The translations under genes were made by a program, and so were the position numbers. Positions 36,195 through 44,771 of a stretch of DNA of 44,771 nt are shown here, one piece after another (within the stretch, counting starts at the first letter, position 1; each line of letters begins with the position of its first letter). The notes below the pieces were generated by a model. The model worked only from the letters and a program-made list of their open reading frames with translations, did not search any database and was not told the DNA's origin. Source of the DNA: Companilactobacillus furfuricola (GTDB lineage: Bacteria; Bacillota; Bacilli; Lactobacillales; Lactobacillaceae); contig NZ_RHNT01000016.1 of NCBI RefSeq assembly GCF_003946325.1, positions 1 through 44,771 on the forward strand, given 5' to 3'.

Positions 36195-38843
36195 ATGAAG
36201 AATTTATCCAGTGCAGAAATCAGACAAATGTTTTTAGACTTTTTCCAAACAAAAGGTCACACGATCGAACCTAGTGCTTCACTAGTACCAGTCGACGATC
36301 CAACTTTATTGTGGGTCAACTCAGGGGTTGCCACTTTAAAGAAATACTTTGACGGAACAGTGATCCCCAAGAATCCACGGATCACCAACGCGCAAAAGTG
36401 TATTAGAACTAACGATATTGAAAACGTTGGTAAAACGGCTCGTCACCAAACATTTTTTGAAATGCTAGGTAATTTCTCGGTCGGCGATTATTTCAAAAAA
36501 GAAGCAATTCCTTGGGCATACGAATTTTTAACAAGCCCTGAGTGGTTGGATATGGACGAAGATAAGATCTACGTTACAACTTATCCAAAAGACACAGATA
36601 CGCAAAAGATCTGGCAAGAGGTCGGAGTTGATCCCACTCATATTTACAAAGTCGAAGACAACTTCTGGGATATCGGTGAAGGTCCTTGTGGACCTGACTC
36701 AGAGATTTTTTACGATCGTGGACAATCCTTCAACAATTTAGCCGAAAACGATCCAGAGAACTATCCTGGTGGTGAAAATGAACGCTATCTAGAAGTTTGG
36801 AACATCGTATTCTCAGAATTGAATCATTTACCTTCTGGTAAATACGTTGAACAACCACATAAGAACATTGATACGGGTATGGGACTGGAAAGATTAGTTT
36901 CTATCATTCAAGGAACTAGAACTAACTTTGAAACTGACTTATTCATGCCTTTGATCAATCACGTAGAAGACCTTTCTGACGGACGCAAATACGATCAAAA
37001 TGATGAAGATGATGTTTCCTTCAAGATCATTGCTGACCACGCTAGAACAGTATCCTTTGCTGTTGGTGACGGCGCCTTACCTTCAAACGAAGGAAGAGGC
37101 TACGTTATCCGTCGCTTGATCAGACGTGCGGTCTTGAATGGTAAGAAATTAGGGATCAACGGACCATTCTTGTACAGATTAGTTCCGATCGTTGGTAAGA
37201 TCATGGAAAGCTACTATCCAGAAGTTAGCCAACAACAAGAATTCATCGCTAAGACGATCGAAGCCGAAGAAAAACGTTTTTCGGAAACATTGAATGACGG
37301 TTTGAAATTATTGAATGGTGTGATCGACAACTTGAAACAAAATAACGAAAAAGTTATCGACGGTGAAAGTGCCTTTAAGTTATTCGACACTTACGGATTC
37401 CCACTCGAAATGACGATGGAATATGCCCATGACGAAGGTTTGAGTGTTGATGAAGATGGCTTCAAACACAACATGGAACTTCAAAGAGAACGTGCTCGTG
37501 CTGCCCGCGGCGATCTACAATCAATGGGGATGCAAGATGAAACCTTAATGGAGATCAAGACTGAAAGTGAATTTGTCGGATATGACCACAATGAGATCAA
37601 AGCCACATTGAAAGATATCGTCGTTAATGACGAAATGGTCGATTCAGTTTCTATGACGGCGGATAAAGCACAATTGATTTTTGACAAGACGCCTTTTTAT
37701 GCTGAAATGGGTGGACAGGTAGCTGATATCGGGAATATTTATGACGAAAACAACAACCAAGTCGCTGAAGTATTGAATGTCCAACATGCACCAAACGGTC
37801 AAAATATTCACTTAGTTCACATTATTTCTGAATTGGAAGTTAACAAAGAATATACTTTGAAGATCAACGTCGACTTCCGTGAAAAAGTTCGTCACAACCA
37901 TACAGCAACTCACTTGCTTGACCAAGCATTGCGTGATGTCGTTGGACCAAGAACGCACCAAATGGGTTCTTTAGTCGAGCCAGGATATTTACGTTTTGAC
38001 TTCAATAACAACGAAGGGCTCAATGACGATCAGATCAAAGAACTTGAAAAGATCGTTAACGAGAAGATCTGGGCAGCTATCCCAGTCAAGACCGAAGTAT
38101 TACCAATTGAAGAAGCTAAGAAGAAAAAGGGTGCCATCGCACTTTTCAGTGAAAAATACGGTGATATGGTCCGGGTCGTTGAGATCGATGATTATTCAGT
38201 TGAATTTTGTGGGGGTACACACGTAGCCAATACTTCAGAGATCGGTCTGTTCAAGATCACTTCTGAATCAGCTGTCGGTTCTGGGACACGTCGGATCGAT
38301 GCCGTCACAGGTGAAGAAGCCTTTGAATACTTGAATGATCAGTTGACTAACTTGAAAGAAACAGCTCAAAACATGAAGGTCAACCAACTTAAGGATGTTC
38401 CGGCACGTGCAGATCAATTAGTGGAAGAAGTTAAACAATTAAAACGCGACAACCAAAACTTGAAAGTGCAATTAACTAGCCAAAAGTCAGCCGAAGTCTT
38501 TGACAAAGTTGAAGATATCAATGGTATCAAGGTCATCGCTAATGTCATTTCAGCTGACGACATGTCGACTTTGAGACAATTAGCTGATAAGTGGAAGAGT
38601 GAAAACAAGTCAGACGTTTTGATCTTAGGAGCTGGTTCTGGACAAAAAGCTAATTTGGTAGTATCTGTTAACAAAGACGCTCAATCTAAAGGATTAAAAG
38701 CTGGCGACATCATCAAACAAATCGCTAGAGAGATCAACGGTGGTGGCGGTGGCCGTCCTGATATGGCTCAAGCTGGTGGTAAAAATCCTGATGGTTTAAC
38801 AAAAGCATTACAATTAGCTAAAGATATTATTAAAAATAATTAA
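36195..38843 (+). CDS. alaS: Alanyl-tRNA synthetase
   Basis: An 882-residue class II synthetase that charges tRNA(Ala) and edits Ser/Gly errors. The catalytic core occupies about residues 1-460 (N-terminal EIRQMFLDFFQTKGH, motif 2 region RTNDIENVGKTARHQTFFEM). The editing domain has the zinc-type motifs HNHTATHLLDQAL (near residue 568) and CGGTHVANTSEIG (near 672). A coiled-coil linker leads to the C-Ala domain with GGGGGRPDMAQAGG. The length is standard. Expression is controlled by the T-box immediately upstream. ireB follows in the usual conserved order. Confidence 0.98.
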   Translation: MKNLSSAEIRQMFLDFFQTKGHTIEPSASLVPVDDPTLLWVNSGVATLKKYFDGTVIPKNPRITNAQKCIRTNDIENVGKTARHQTFFEMLGNFSVGDYFKKEAIPWAYEFLTSPEWLDMDEDKIYVTTYPKDTDTQKIWQEVGVDPTHIYKVEDNFWDIGEGPCGPDSEIFYDRGQSFNNLAENDPENYPGGENERYLEVWNIVFSELNHLPSGKYVEQPHKNIDTGMGLERLVSIIQGTRTNFETDLFMPLINHVEDLSDGRKYDQNDEDDVSFKIIADHARTVSFAVGDGALPSNEGRGYVIRRLIRRAVLNGKKLGINGPFLYRLVPIVGKIMESYYPEVSQQQEFIAKTIEAEEKRFSETLNDGLKLLNGVIDNLKQNNEKVIDGESAFKLFDTYGFPLEMTMEYAHDEGLSVDEDGFKHNMELQRERARAARGDLQSMGMQDETLMEIKTESEFVGYDHNEIKATLKDIVVNDEMVDSVSMTADKAQLIFDKTPFYAEMGGQVADIGNIYDENNNQVAEVLNVQHAPNGQNIHLVHIISELEVNKEYTLKINVDFREKVRHNHTATHLLDQALRDVVGPRTHQMGSLVEPGYLRFDFNNNEGLNDDQIKELEKIVNEKIWAAIPVKTEVLPIEEAKKKKGAIALFSEKYGDMVRVVEIDDYSVEFCGGTHVANTSEIGLFKITSESAVGSGTRRIDAVTGEEAFEYLNDQLTNLKETAQNMKVNQLKDVPARADQLVEEVKQLKRDNQNLKVQLTSQKSAEVFDKVEDINGIKVIANVISADDMSTLRQLADKWKSENKSDVLILGAGSGQKANLVVSVNKDAQSKGLKAGDIIKQIAREINGGGGGRPDMAQAGGKNPDGLTKALQLAKDIIKNN

Positions 38844-38906
38844 AATGTTATATAATAGAACATGATTACTAACAGTCACTTAATAATAGTAAATGGAGGT
38901 TTTGCC

Positions 38907-39164
38907 ATGAGTTCACTTGATAAAACAATGAGTTTTGATTTTAACGAAAACAAAGGCAAAGACGTCAAAGAAACTTTGCAAAGCGTTTATCAATCATTAG
39001 AAGAAAAGGGATATAACCCAATTAACCAAATTGTTGGATATTTGCTATCAGGAGATCCAGCTTATATTCCTCGTCATAATGACGCCAGAAACTTGATCTT
39101 AAAACACGAGCGAGATGAGATAATCGAAGAATTAGTCAAGAGCTATCTCAACCAAAATAAGTAA
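38907..39164 (+). CDS. ireB: IreB family regulatory phosphoprotein (UPF0297)
   Basis: An 85-residue protein of the UPF0297/IreB (YrzL) family. In enterococci IreB is phosphorylated on N-terminal Thr by the Ser/Thr kinase IreK and affects cephalosporin resistance. Here the N-terminus ([11 protein letters not shown]) keeps a Thr in the expected place, followed by the conserved [20 protein letters not shown] and [16 protein letters not shown] segments. The frame is open from 38862, but TGGAGG fixes the start at ATG 38907. The stop overlaps the ruvX start (TAATG). The conserved alaS-ireB-ruvX-DUF1292 order supports the call. Confidence 0.93.
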   Translation: MSSLDKTMSFDFNENKGKDVKETLQSVYQSLEEKGYNPINQIVGYLLSGDPAYIPRHNDARNLILKHERDEIIEELVKSYLNQNK

Positions 39165-39598
39165 TGCGCCTATTAGGATTAGACGTAGGTTCTAGGACTG
39201 TAGGAGTGGCTGCTAGTGACTTGTTAGGATGGACCGCCCAAGGTGTCGAGATCATACGGATCAATGAAAATGAAGCAGATTTTGGATTGGATCGCCTTGG
39301 TGAGATCATTAAAGACAAGCAAGCCACAGGTATCGTGATCGGCCTTCCCAAGAACATGAACAATAGTGAGGGACCACGTGCCGAGAAGTCCCGCGAATAT
39401 GGCAAAATGGTCACTGAGAAGTTTGGACTTCCAGTCGACTTCATTGACGAAAGATTAACGACTGTACAGGCTGAACGCATGTTAGTAGATGAGGCTAATG
39501 TTTCGCGTAGTAAGCGTAAGAAAGTAATTGATAAAATTGCCGCCGAGATGATTTTACAAAATTATCTCGATGCAAAAGGCAAGCTAACACGAAATTAG
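39164..39598 (+). CDS. ruvX: RuvX/YqgF family Holliday junction resolvase-like protein
   Basis: A 144-residue RNase H-fold protein (YqgF/YrrK). The catalytic acidic residues appear in [17 protein letters not shown] (N-terminus), FIDERLTT and DKIAAEMIL. The family is described as a putative Holliday junction resolvase and, in E. coli, as a nuclease in processing the 5' end of pre-16S rRNA; the cellular role in Firmicutes is not settled. Translation is coupled to ireB through a TAATG overlap, and the DUF1292 gene follows with 9 bases between this stop and its likely start. Confidence 0.94.
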   Translation: MRLLGLDVGSRTVGVAASDLLGWTAQGVEIIRINENEADFGLDRLGEIIKDKQATGIVIGLPKNMNNSEGPRAEKSREYGKMVTEKFGLPVDFIDERLTTVQAERMLVDEANVSRSKRKKVIDKIAAEMILQNYLDAKGKLTRN

Positions 39599-39607
39599 GT
39601 GGAATTT

Positions 39608-39907
39608 ATGAGTGAAAAATCCGGATCAAACGAAGATTTAAACGAAGTTATTTTAAGTGATGATCAAGGTAACGAAGAAACTTACAAGATTTTATTTACA
39701 TTTGAATCTGATGATTATGGGAAGTCTTACGTGATCCTTTATCCTAAGAAGGAAGAAGGATCAGATGAGATCGAAGTTCAAGCATTCTCATTTTCTCCTG
39801 ATGAAAATGGCGATGTTGATGCTGGTGAATTAACAGCTATCGACGACCCAGAAGAATGGGAAATGGTTCAAGAAGTACTTAATACATTCACAGGTGATGA
39901 AGATTAA
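39608..39907 (+). CDS. DUF1292 (YrzB-like) protein
   Basis: A 99-residue acidic protein of the DUF1292 family, function unknown. The conserved core is seen: VILSDDQGNEETYKILFTFE, then YVILYPK and FSPDENG, with an acidic C-terminus (FTGDED). The frame is open from 39599, but AGGTGG spaced before ATG 39608 makes this the likely start. It is the last gene of the alaS-ireB-ruvX cluster and is followed by a terminator, the usual arrangement in Bacilli. Confidence 0.92.
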   Translation: MSEKSGSNEDLNEVILSDDQGNEETYKILFTFESDDYGKSYVILYPKKEEGSDEIEVQAFSFSPDENGDVDAGELTAIDDPEEWEMVQEVLNTFTGDED

Positions 39908-39917
39908 GACATTTAGT

Positions 39918-39965
39918 AAATTACGGATCATGATTTATTTCATGGTTCGTAATTTATTGTTTTCT
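39918..39965 (+). terminator. Terminator of the alaS-ireB-ruvX-DUF1292 unit
   Basis: AAATTACG...CATGA pairs with TCATG...CGTAATTT across three mismatched bases, followed by ATTGTTTTCTT. Confidence 0.8.
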
Positions 39966-40048
39966 TGATTTAAATTTATCAATTATTTCGTTTCGAGGTA
40001 ATTGTGATAAAATTAAGCAATACACTGAACTGACACTAAGGGGATAAA

Positions 40049-40582
40049 ATGCTAAGTTTGATATTAATTTTATTATTAGTTTATGGTTTTTATGCAGGAG
40101 CTAGAAGAGGTCTTGCTATGCAAGCTTTTTACACGATAGGTTATGCTATTTTCTTTGGCCTGGCTTTATTAAGCTTTCGCTTTTTGGGACCAAAATTCGA
40201 AATGCTCGTGCCTTATCCATCGGCTAATTTAGGCAGTGAATTTGCCTTTTTTTCAACTAAAGTTGGTATGGAACTAGACGATGCATTTTATCGTGCCTTC
40301 GCTTTCATTTTTGTTTGCGTCGTTGGTTGGATCATCATGCGTTTTGCAGGTTTATACTTCAAACGTTTGACATACGTTCCAATGCCTTACGATGTGAATA
40401 TTTTAAGTGGTGGTATCTTAGGACTAGTAGTGACTTACGTCACTATTTTTATGATTTTATTAATTTCTGCAATGATCCCAGTTGCGGGCATTCAAAATGC
40501 CCTGTCGCATTCTTTTATTGCTTCAGCAATGATCGAAGCGTCACCGGTAATTTCTAAGTGGTTACCTGCTTTGTGGATCTAG
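40049..40582 (+). CDS. CvpA family membrane protein
   Basis: A 177-residue integral membrane protein with four likely helices: LSLILILLLVYGFYAG, the segment around IFFGLALLSF, FIFVCVVGWIIMRFAG and LGLVVTYVTIFMILL. The CvpA domain is named after the E. coli protein needed for colicin V production; in Firmicutes the gene (yshB) regularly precedes mutS2, as here, but its function is unclear. AAGGGG precedes the ATG. A 111-base gap separates it from mutS2. Length and order match the family. Confidence 0.85.
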   Translation: MLSLILILLLVYGFYAGARRGLAMQAFYTIGYAIFFGLALLSFRFLGPKFEMLVPYPSANLGSEFAFFSTKVGMELDDAFYRAFAFIFVCVVGWIIMRFAGLYFKRLTYVPMPYDVNILSGGILGLVVTYVTIFMILLISAMIPVAGIQNALSHSFIASAMIEASPVISKWLPALWI

Positions 40583-40693
40583 CTAAATAAGTGCAATAAG
40601 TCAGGTTAATTCTGAGCGGAAAAGGATAGAACATTCTATTTTTTGAAACGGAGGATTAACCTTTTTTAAATTCAAAATAAACGGAGATTTTCT

Positions 40694-43048
40694 ATGAATA
40701 ATAAAGCATTAAATGTTTTAGAATTTGACAAGATCAAAGATGAAATTGCCAAGTATCTAATAACATCGCGTGGGAAAGGCTTACTCAAGAAGTTGATGCC
40801 GATGTCGGTCGAATCGATCGTTCACCGTCTGATCGATCAAACCAAAGATGGCATCGATATTGTCCGTCTAAAGGGTGAGATCCCGGTGCGTAAATTGGAT
40901 GACTTGCATGATCAAGCAAATCGTCTCAAAAAAGAAGGAAACTTGAATGGAACCGAATTGGCTGCCATTGGCCAAGTTTTGAAAAATACTTCTGAATTGA
41001 AAGAATTTTTTGAAACTTTGAAGGACGATGAAGTTCCTTTACGTGAACTATTCAACCTCAGCGACAAATTAGTTAATAATCCTACTTTGACGAACCGATT
41101 GGAGAAGTCGATCGATGAATCTGGTCGAGTGCTTGATACCGCCTCTGAAGATCTAGCATACATCCGTAATCAGATCAATCGCTATAATGAACAGATCAGG
41201 TCTGCCATGGAACAATTTACTCGTGGTAAAAACACGAAATATTTGACTGAAGCAATCGTCACTCTCCGTGATGACAGATTCGTTGTCCCAGTTAAAACGG
41301 AATATCGAACGAAATTCGGTGGAGTAGTTCATGACCAAAGTGCCAGTGGCCAAACGCTTTATATCGAACCACAAGCCGTCGTTGGTTTGAATAACCAATT
41401 ACACGATGCCCAAACATTTGAAAAGTTAGAAGAAATCAAGATCTTAGGTGAACTGTCTGACTTAGTTAGACCAGAGATCGATGATATCTTAAAGAATAAT
41501 GAAGTGTTAGCGCAATTTGATCTGATCAATGCCAAGGCTAAATATGCCAACGAGATCAAGGCTACGGAACCACTAGTTTCTCGCGATAATATCGTTGATT
41601 TAAAAGAGTCTAAGCATCCCTTGATCAATCCCGATAAAGTGGTTGCCAACGACATTATGATCGGTGAAGACTATCGAACAATGTTGATCACCGGACCTAA
41701 TACTGGTGGTAAAACTATCACAATGAAAACGCTCGGTTTGATCCAGATCATGGCACAAGCTGGATTATTTATTCCAGCACATGAGGAAAGCCAAGTAGCG
41801 GTCTTTGACGAAGTCTTTGTCGATATCGGTGATGAACAGTCAATTGAGCAAAATCTAAGTACTTTCTCGTCACACATGGATAACATTATTAATATCATGA
41901 AAAACGTCACTGAACGCAGCTTAGTTTTGATCGACGAGTTGGGAGCAGGAACTGATCCTCAAGAAGGTGCAGCGATTGCTATCGCCATTTTGGAGAAACT
42001 TTCGGAGTCAAATCCAGAGATCATGGCAACCACTCACTATCCTGAATTAAAGATCTATGCATACAACACAGAAAATACTATCAATGCCAGCATGGAATTT
42101 GATGACAAATCACTCAAACCGACTTATCGACTTTTGATCGGGATCCCCGGGGCAAGTAATGCGATGAACATTGCGGCTAGATTAGGGATGGATCGTTCCG
42201 TCATCGATCGAGGTAATGCCTTGATGAGTGGCGAAAGCCAAGATCTGAACAATATGATCAACGATCTGGAGAAGCGCCGTAAAGAGTTTGAAGCTAATAA
42301 TGAGAAGTTAGAATCGCAGTTAGCCAAGAATAAACAGCTTGAATCCGAATATGAATCTGAAAGAACGGCGTTGGAAAACTCGAAAGATAATGAGATCAGT
42401 GCAGCCAAAGTTCGCGCTAATCAAATCGTGGCTAGCACCAAGAAAAAGACCGAGAAGATCATTGATCGGTTAAAGGAATTAGAGCGTAAAGGAAATGCCG
42501 TCAAAGCTGATCAAATAATCTCAGCACGGACTGATTTAAAGAATCTCCACCAAGAAGACTTGAAGAAGAAAAATCGCATTCTCAGACGAGCTAAGCGCCA
42601 ACAAGAGCTAAAAGTCGGTGATGAGGTCAAGGCAATCCCTTACGGTCAATTCGGAACGATCGTTAGAAAAGATAAGAATAACAAGTTTGAAGTTCAATTA
42701 GGGATTTTGAAGATGAAGTTCGATGGTACTGACCTAGAAAAAACTAATCAAAAACCCCAAGAAGAAGAAAAGAAACCGACAATGGTTAAACGTACCAAGA
42801 GTTCGACCTTATCTACTAAACTCGATCTACGAGGGGAAAGATATGAAGAGGCCATGGCCGATCTTGATCAATATATTGATGAAGCGCTGCTGGCAGGATA
42901 TAATCAAGTTACGATCGTTCATGGATTTGGTACAGGAGTAATTAGAAAAGGTGTAACTAAATATTTGCAAAGTAATCCACGGGTCAAGTCGTTTGGTTAC
43001 GCCCCAGCAAGCTCTGGTGGATCAGGTGCAACGATAGTAGATTTGTAA
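40694..43048 (+). CDS. mutS2: Endonuclease MutS2
   Basis: A 784-residue MutS2. It lacks the N-terminal mismatch domain of MutS and has a clamp/core region, an ATPase with Walker A GPNTGGKTITMKTLG (near residue 335) and Walker B VLIDELGAGTDPQEGAA (near 415), a long coiled coil (about 515-610), and a C-terminal Smr nuclease domain starting LDLRGERYEEA with VTIVHGFGTGVIRKG. The family suppresses homologous recombination or rescues collided ribosomes by splitting them; both roles are reported for homologues. CGGAG lies upstream of the ATG. trxA follows 75 bases on. Confidence 0.97.
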   Translation: MNNKALNVLEFDKIKDEIAKYLITSRGKGLLKKLMPMSVESIVHRLIDQTKDGIDIVRLKGEIPVRKLDDLHDQANRLKKEGNLNGTELAAIGQVLKNTSELKEFFETLKDDEVPLRELFNLSDKLVNNPTLTNRLEKSIDESGRVLDTASEDLAYIRNQINRYNEQIRSAMEQFTRGKNTKYLTEAIVTLRDDRFVVPVKTEYRTKFGGVVHDQSASGQTLYIEPQAVVGLNNQLHDAQTFEKLEEIKILGELSDLVRPEIDDILKNNEVLAQFDLINAKAKYANEIKATEPLVSRDNIVDLKESKHPLINPDKVVANDIMIGEDYRTMLITGPNTGGKTITMKTLGLIQIMAQAGLFIPAHEESQVAVFDEVFVDIGDEQSIEQNLSTFSSHMDNIINIMKNVTERSLVLIDELGAGTDPQEGAAIAIAILEKLSESNPEIMATTHYPELKIYAYNTENTINASMEFDDKSLKPTYRLLIGIPGASNAMNIAARLGMDRSVIDRGNALMSGESQDLNNMINDLEKRRKEFEANNEKLESQLAKNKQLESEYESERTALENSKDNEISAAKVRANQIVASTKKKTEKIIDRLKELERKGNAVKADQIISARTDLKNLHQEDLKKKNRILRRAKRQQELKVGDEVKAIPYGQFGTIVRKDKNNKFEVQLGILKMKFDGTDLEKTNQKPQEEEKKPTMVKRTKSSTLSTKLDLRGERYEEAMADLDQYIDEALLAGYNQVTIVHGFGTGVIRKGVTKYLQSNPRVKSFGYAPASSGGSGATIVDL

Positions 43049-43122
43049 TTCAAGACAAAATGGTATTCTAATAATTACAAAAGTGATAATATCTTATTGA
43101 AAGTTTAAAAGGAGTGAACAAA

Positions 43123-43434
43123 ATGGTTGATGAAGTAACAGATGCAACATATGCTGACGAAACTAAAGAGGGTGTCGTCCTAACAGACTTCTGGGCTACA
43201 TGGTGTGGTCCTTGTCGTATGCAATCACCTGTAATCGAGGAATTGTCAGAAGAAAATGATGCAGTTAAGTTTATGAAGATGGACGTCGATGCAAATCCAA
43301 AGACTCCACAATCATACGGCATCATGGCTATCCCAACATTAGTGATCACTAAAAATGGCGAAGTTGTTGACAAGCTAACAGGATTTCACAGCAAAGCACA
43401 ATTAGCTAAGATTTTGGATGATTACACAGATTAA
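43123..43434 (+). CDS. trxA: Thioredoxin
   Basis: A 103-residue thioredoxin with the redox centre WATWCGPCRMQ (Cys-Gly-Pro-Cys) near residue 30 and the cis-proline loop MAIPTLVI. It reduces protein disulfides in the cytoplasm with thioredoxin reductase. The frame opens at a GTG (43114) that is part of the AAGGAGTG ribosome binding site, so the ATG at 43123 is the real start. The mutS2-trxA order is common in lactobacilli. A strong terminator follows. Confidence 0.97.
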   Translation: MVDEVTDATYADETKEGVVLTDFWATWCGPCRMQSPVIEELSEENDAVKFMKMDVDANPKTPQSYGIMAIPTLVITKNGEVVDKLTGFHSKAQLAKILDDYTD

Positions 43435-43443
43435 TTTTTCACC

Positions 43444-43480
43444 AGCGTTGCAAGAGAAATATCTTGCAGCGCTTTTTTTA
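43444..43480 (+). terminator. Terminator after trxA
   Basis: AGCGTTGCAAGA pairs with TCTTGCAGCGCT (one wobble) around a GAAATA loop, followed by T7. Confidence 0.92.
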
Positions 43481-43639
43481 TTCTTTCGTCAGTGTGTAAA
43501 AGCAAGCAAAACTTTAGAAATAACACGCTCGCTTATTTAGTAACTGCACGATTGAATATTATTTGTGATTTTGTTACTTTAATGTCAAACAAGCATATTC
43601 GTGAAAATACTTTTTTAGTAATCAAAAGGAGATGTTGTT

Positions 43640-44467
43640 GTGAATACTTTTAAATTAGTTTTAAGCGATATAGATGGAACAATATTGGATGATCATCAAC
43701 AAGTAGATCAAGAACTAGTAAAAGAAATCGAACGGCTAAAAGAGTTCGGCATCCCATTTGTATTAACGTCAGCCCGTTCGCCAAAAGGGATGTCCACCAT
43801 TGCTAGTCAAATGGGATTGACCAAAAATCCTCTATCTTGCTACAACGGCGCATATTTAGTAAATCCTTCAAATAATACTTCACCAGTAATATCAAGTCAT
43901 GAACTACCAACTTCAGAAGTCCAAAAGATTTTAACTTTTGTCCAAAATAATTATCCAAGAGTCTCAGCAAACCTCTATTCAGCAGCAAACTGGTACGTCC
44001 AAAAAATCGACAGTTGGGTCCAAGAAGAAGCCAGGATCACCAAAATCAATCCAACTGTAATTGACCTAAGCAATTTCATCCAAACAAACCCAGTCCACAA
44101 ATTGCTACTAATAGGAGAAACCTGCATCATCCAAAAAATAAATCAACAATTGTCCAAGAAAAATTGGGCAAACAGCAACTTCGTCCTATCCAAAGAAAAT
44201 TATTTAGAAGTAATAGACAAATCAGCCAGCAAAGCCCAAGCACTAAAAGAATTGTCGAATTACTACCAAACAGATCTATCAAAAACCATAGCAATAGGCG
44301 ACAACTTCAATGACCTACCAATGATAAAAGAAGCCGGCCTTGGAGTAGCCATGGCCAACGCCCCAGAAGAAGTAAAAAGAGAAGCAAAAGTAGTAACCAA
44401 AAGTAATAATGAAGGTGGCGTAGCAGCAATAGTAAGAAAATATTTAACAGAAGTAAATGAAAATTAA
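43640..44467 (+). CDS. Cof-type HAD family sugar-phosphatase-like hydrolase
   Basis: A 275-residue haloacid dehalogenase hydrolase of the Cof/YidA (IIB cap) subfamily. Catalytic motifs: LSDIDGTILDD (nucleophile and acid Asp) at residues about 8-18, TSAR (motif II), a Lys in the cap-to-core return, and IGDNFNDLPMI (motif IV Asp pair). The substrate is probably a sugar phosphate or flavin phosphate; it cannot be specified. The start is GTG with AAAGGAGATG upstream. The gene stands alone behind the trxA terminator. Codon use turns A/C-rich in its second half. Confidence 0.9.
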   Translation: MNTFKLVLSDIDGTILDDHQQVDQELVKEIERLKEFGIPFVLTSARSPKGMSTIASQMGLTKNPLSCYNGAYLVNPSNNTSPVISSHELPTSEVQKILTFVQNNYPRVSANLYSAANWYVQKIDSWVQEEARITKINPTVIDLSNFIQTNPVHKLLLIGETCIIQKINQQLSKKNWANSNFVLSKENYLEVIDKSASKAQALKELSNYYQTDLSKTIAIGDNFNDLPMIKEAGLGVAMANAPEEVKREAKVVTKSNNEGGVAAIVRKYLTEVNEN

Positions 44468-44511
44468 TTGAATTGAAACTAATTGAATTACTAAAAATTA
44501 AAATAAATAGA

Positions 44512-44551
44512 ATACAAAAAAGCAAGGAGCAGATGAAATGTTCCTTGCTTT
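44512..44551 (-). terminator. Hairpin with T-run on the minus strand
   Basis: AAAGCAAGGA (44519-44528) pairs with TCCTTGCTTT (44542-44551). The adjacent A-run lies on the left of the stem, so the T-run follows the stem on the minus strand. It would end minus-strand transcription coming from the repeat/intron side, while serving only weakly for the HAD gene. Confidence 0.6.
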
Positions 44552-44567
44552 ACAATTAACAATAAGA

Positions 44568-44702
44568 TTGAGATAGACAAGTGCAGAATAGGAAGCACTA
44601 GTAGTGCCAATTTATGAAGAAAAAGTCGGTAAAACTAAAAAAAAGAGAGTGACATCGATTACTATCTAGGTGGAGGGGTGGGGCGCTATATGGGCTCAGC
44701 CG
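44568..44702. repeat. Structured interspersed repeat, copy C (5' half)
   Basis: It matches 19733-19869 over the whole 5' half: TTGAGATAGACAAGT, a GCAC/GTGC mini-hairpin with a different loop, TATCTAGGTGGAGGGG, and the closing-helix arm GGGCGCTATATGGGCTCAGC. Similarity stops at 44702, where the group II intron begins; the same position (after 19869) is the break in copy A. Confidence 0.8.
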
Positions 44703-44771
44703 ATCGAGTAGGAGGTAGCTAGGCTACCGACCTCTCACACCACCGTACGTACGGTTCCGTATACGGCGGTT
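44703..44771 (-). mobile_element. Group II intron, 3' end (domains V and VI, partial)
   Basis: The minus strand reads a domain V-like helix, ACCGCCGTATACGG then ACGTACGGTGGT, whose arms pair with the typical bulge. GTGAGAGG and domain VI follow: GGTAGC/GCTACC closing on CTA, then CTCCTACTCGAT as the 3' terminus ending in AT. Layout and sequence follow the domain V/VI ends of known bacterial introns such as Ll.LtrB. The rest, including any reverse transcriptase, is outside the window. Orientation is the same as the intron end at 1-69. Confidence 0.85.

Overview
This looks like a contig from a low-GC Lactobacillaceae bacterium. The housekeeping order (ymdB-mutS-mutL-ruvA-ruvB-queA-tgt-yajC, then zwf, dinB, nrnA, a DEAD-box helicase, alaS-ireB-ruvX-DUF1292, cvpA-mutS2-trxA) is typical of lactobacilli. 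A Companilactobacillus-like organism is possible, but that is a guess from general resemblance.

Layout. Positions 1-69 are the 5' end of a group II intron (minus strand) inserted in a structured repeat whose other half runs to about 220. Then come a MerR regulator, a DUF554 membrane protein and a PanE-like reductase. From 3.2 to 19.5 kb lies a type 1-like BREX phage-defence island: brxA-brxB-brxC-pglX forward; a tyrosine recombinase, a partial second pglX and a frameshifted GmrSD/BrxU-like type IV restriction gene on the reverse strand; then pglZ forward. No brxL is visible. From 19.7 to 20.0 kb is an intact copy of the structured repeat. From 20.2 kb to the end the window is mostly DNA repair, tRNA modification and translation genes, with an alanine T-box before alaS and a second, unrelated hairpin repeat family between queA and tgt. 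The right edge repeats the left edge: the 5' half of the structured repeat, broken at the same base by the 3' end (domains V and VI) of a group II intron, again on the minus strand.

How the parts work together. The active pglX and the inverted partial pglX share a perfect 68-bp inverted repeat that encloses the recombinase gene. This is the layout of a recombinase-driven phase switch of the BREX methyltransferase. The partial copy has no N-terminal region and no conserved C-terminal region, so inversion would replace the specificity region and also truncate PglX; the switch may be ON/OFF rather than a change of specificity. The GmrSD-like gene would add restriction of modified phage DNA, but one extra base in an A6 run currently breaks it.

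The most novel-looking signal is the interspersed structured element. Two copies keep the same junction sequences and the same hairpins while the paired bases change together, which points to a selected RNA or DNA fold. Two of its three copies in the window are interrupted at the identical site by group II introns.
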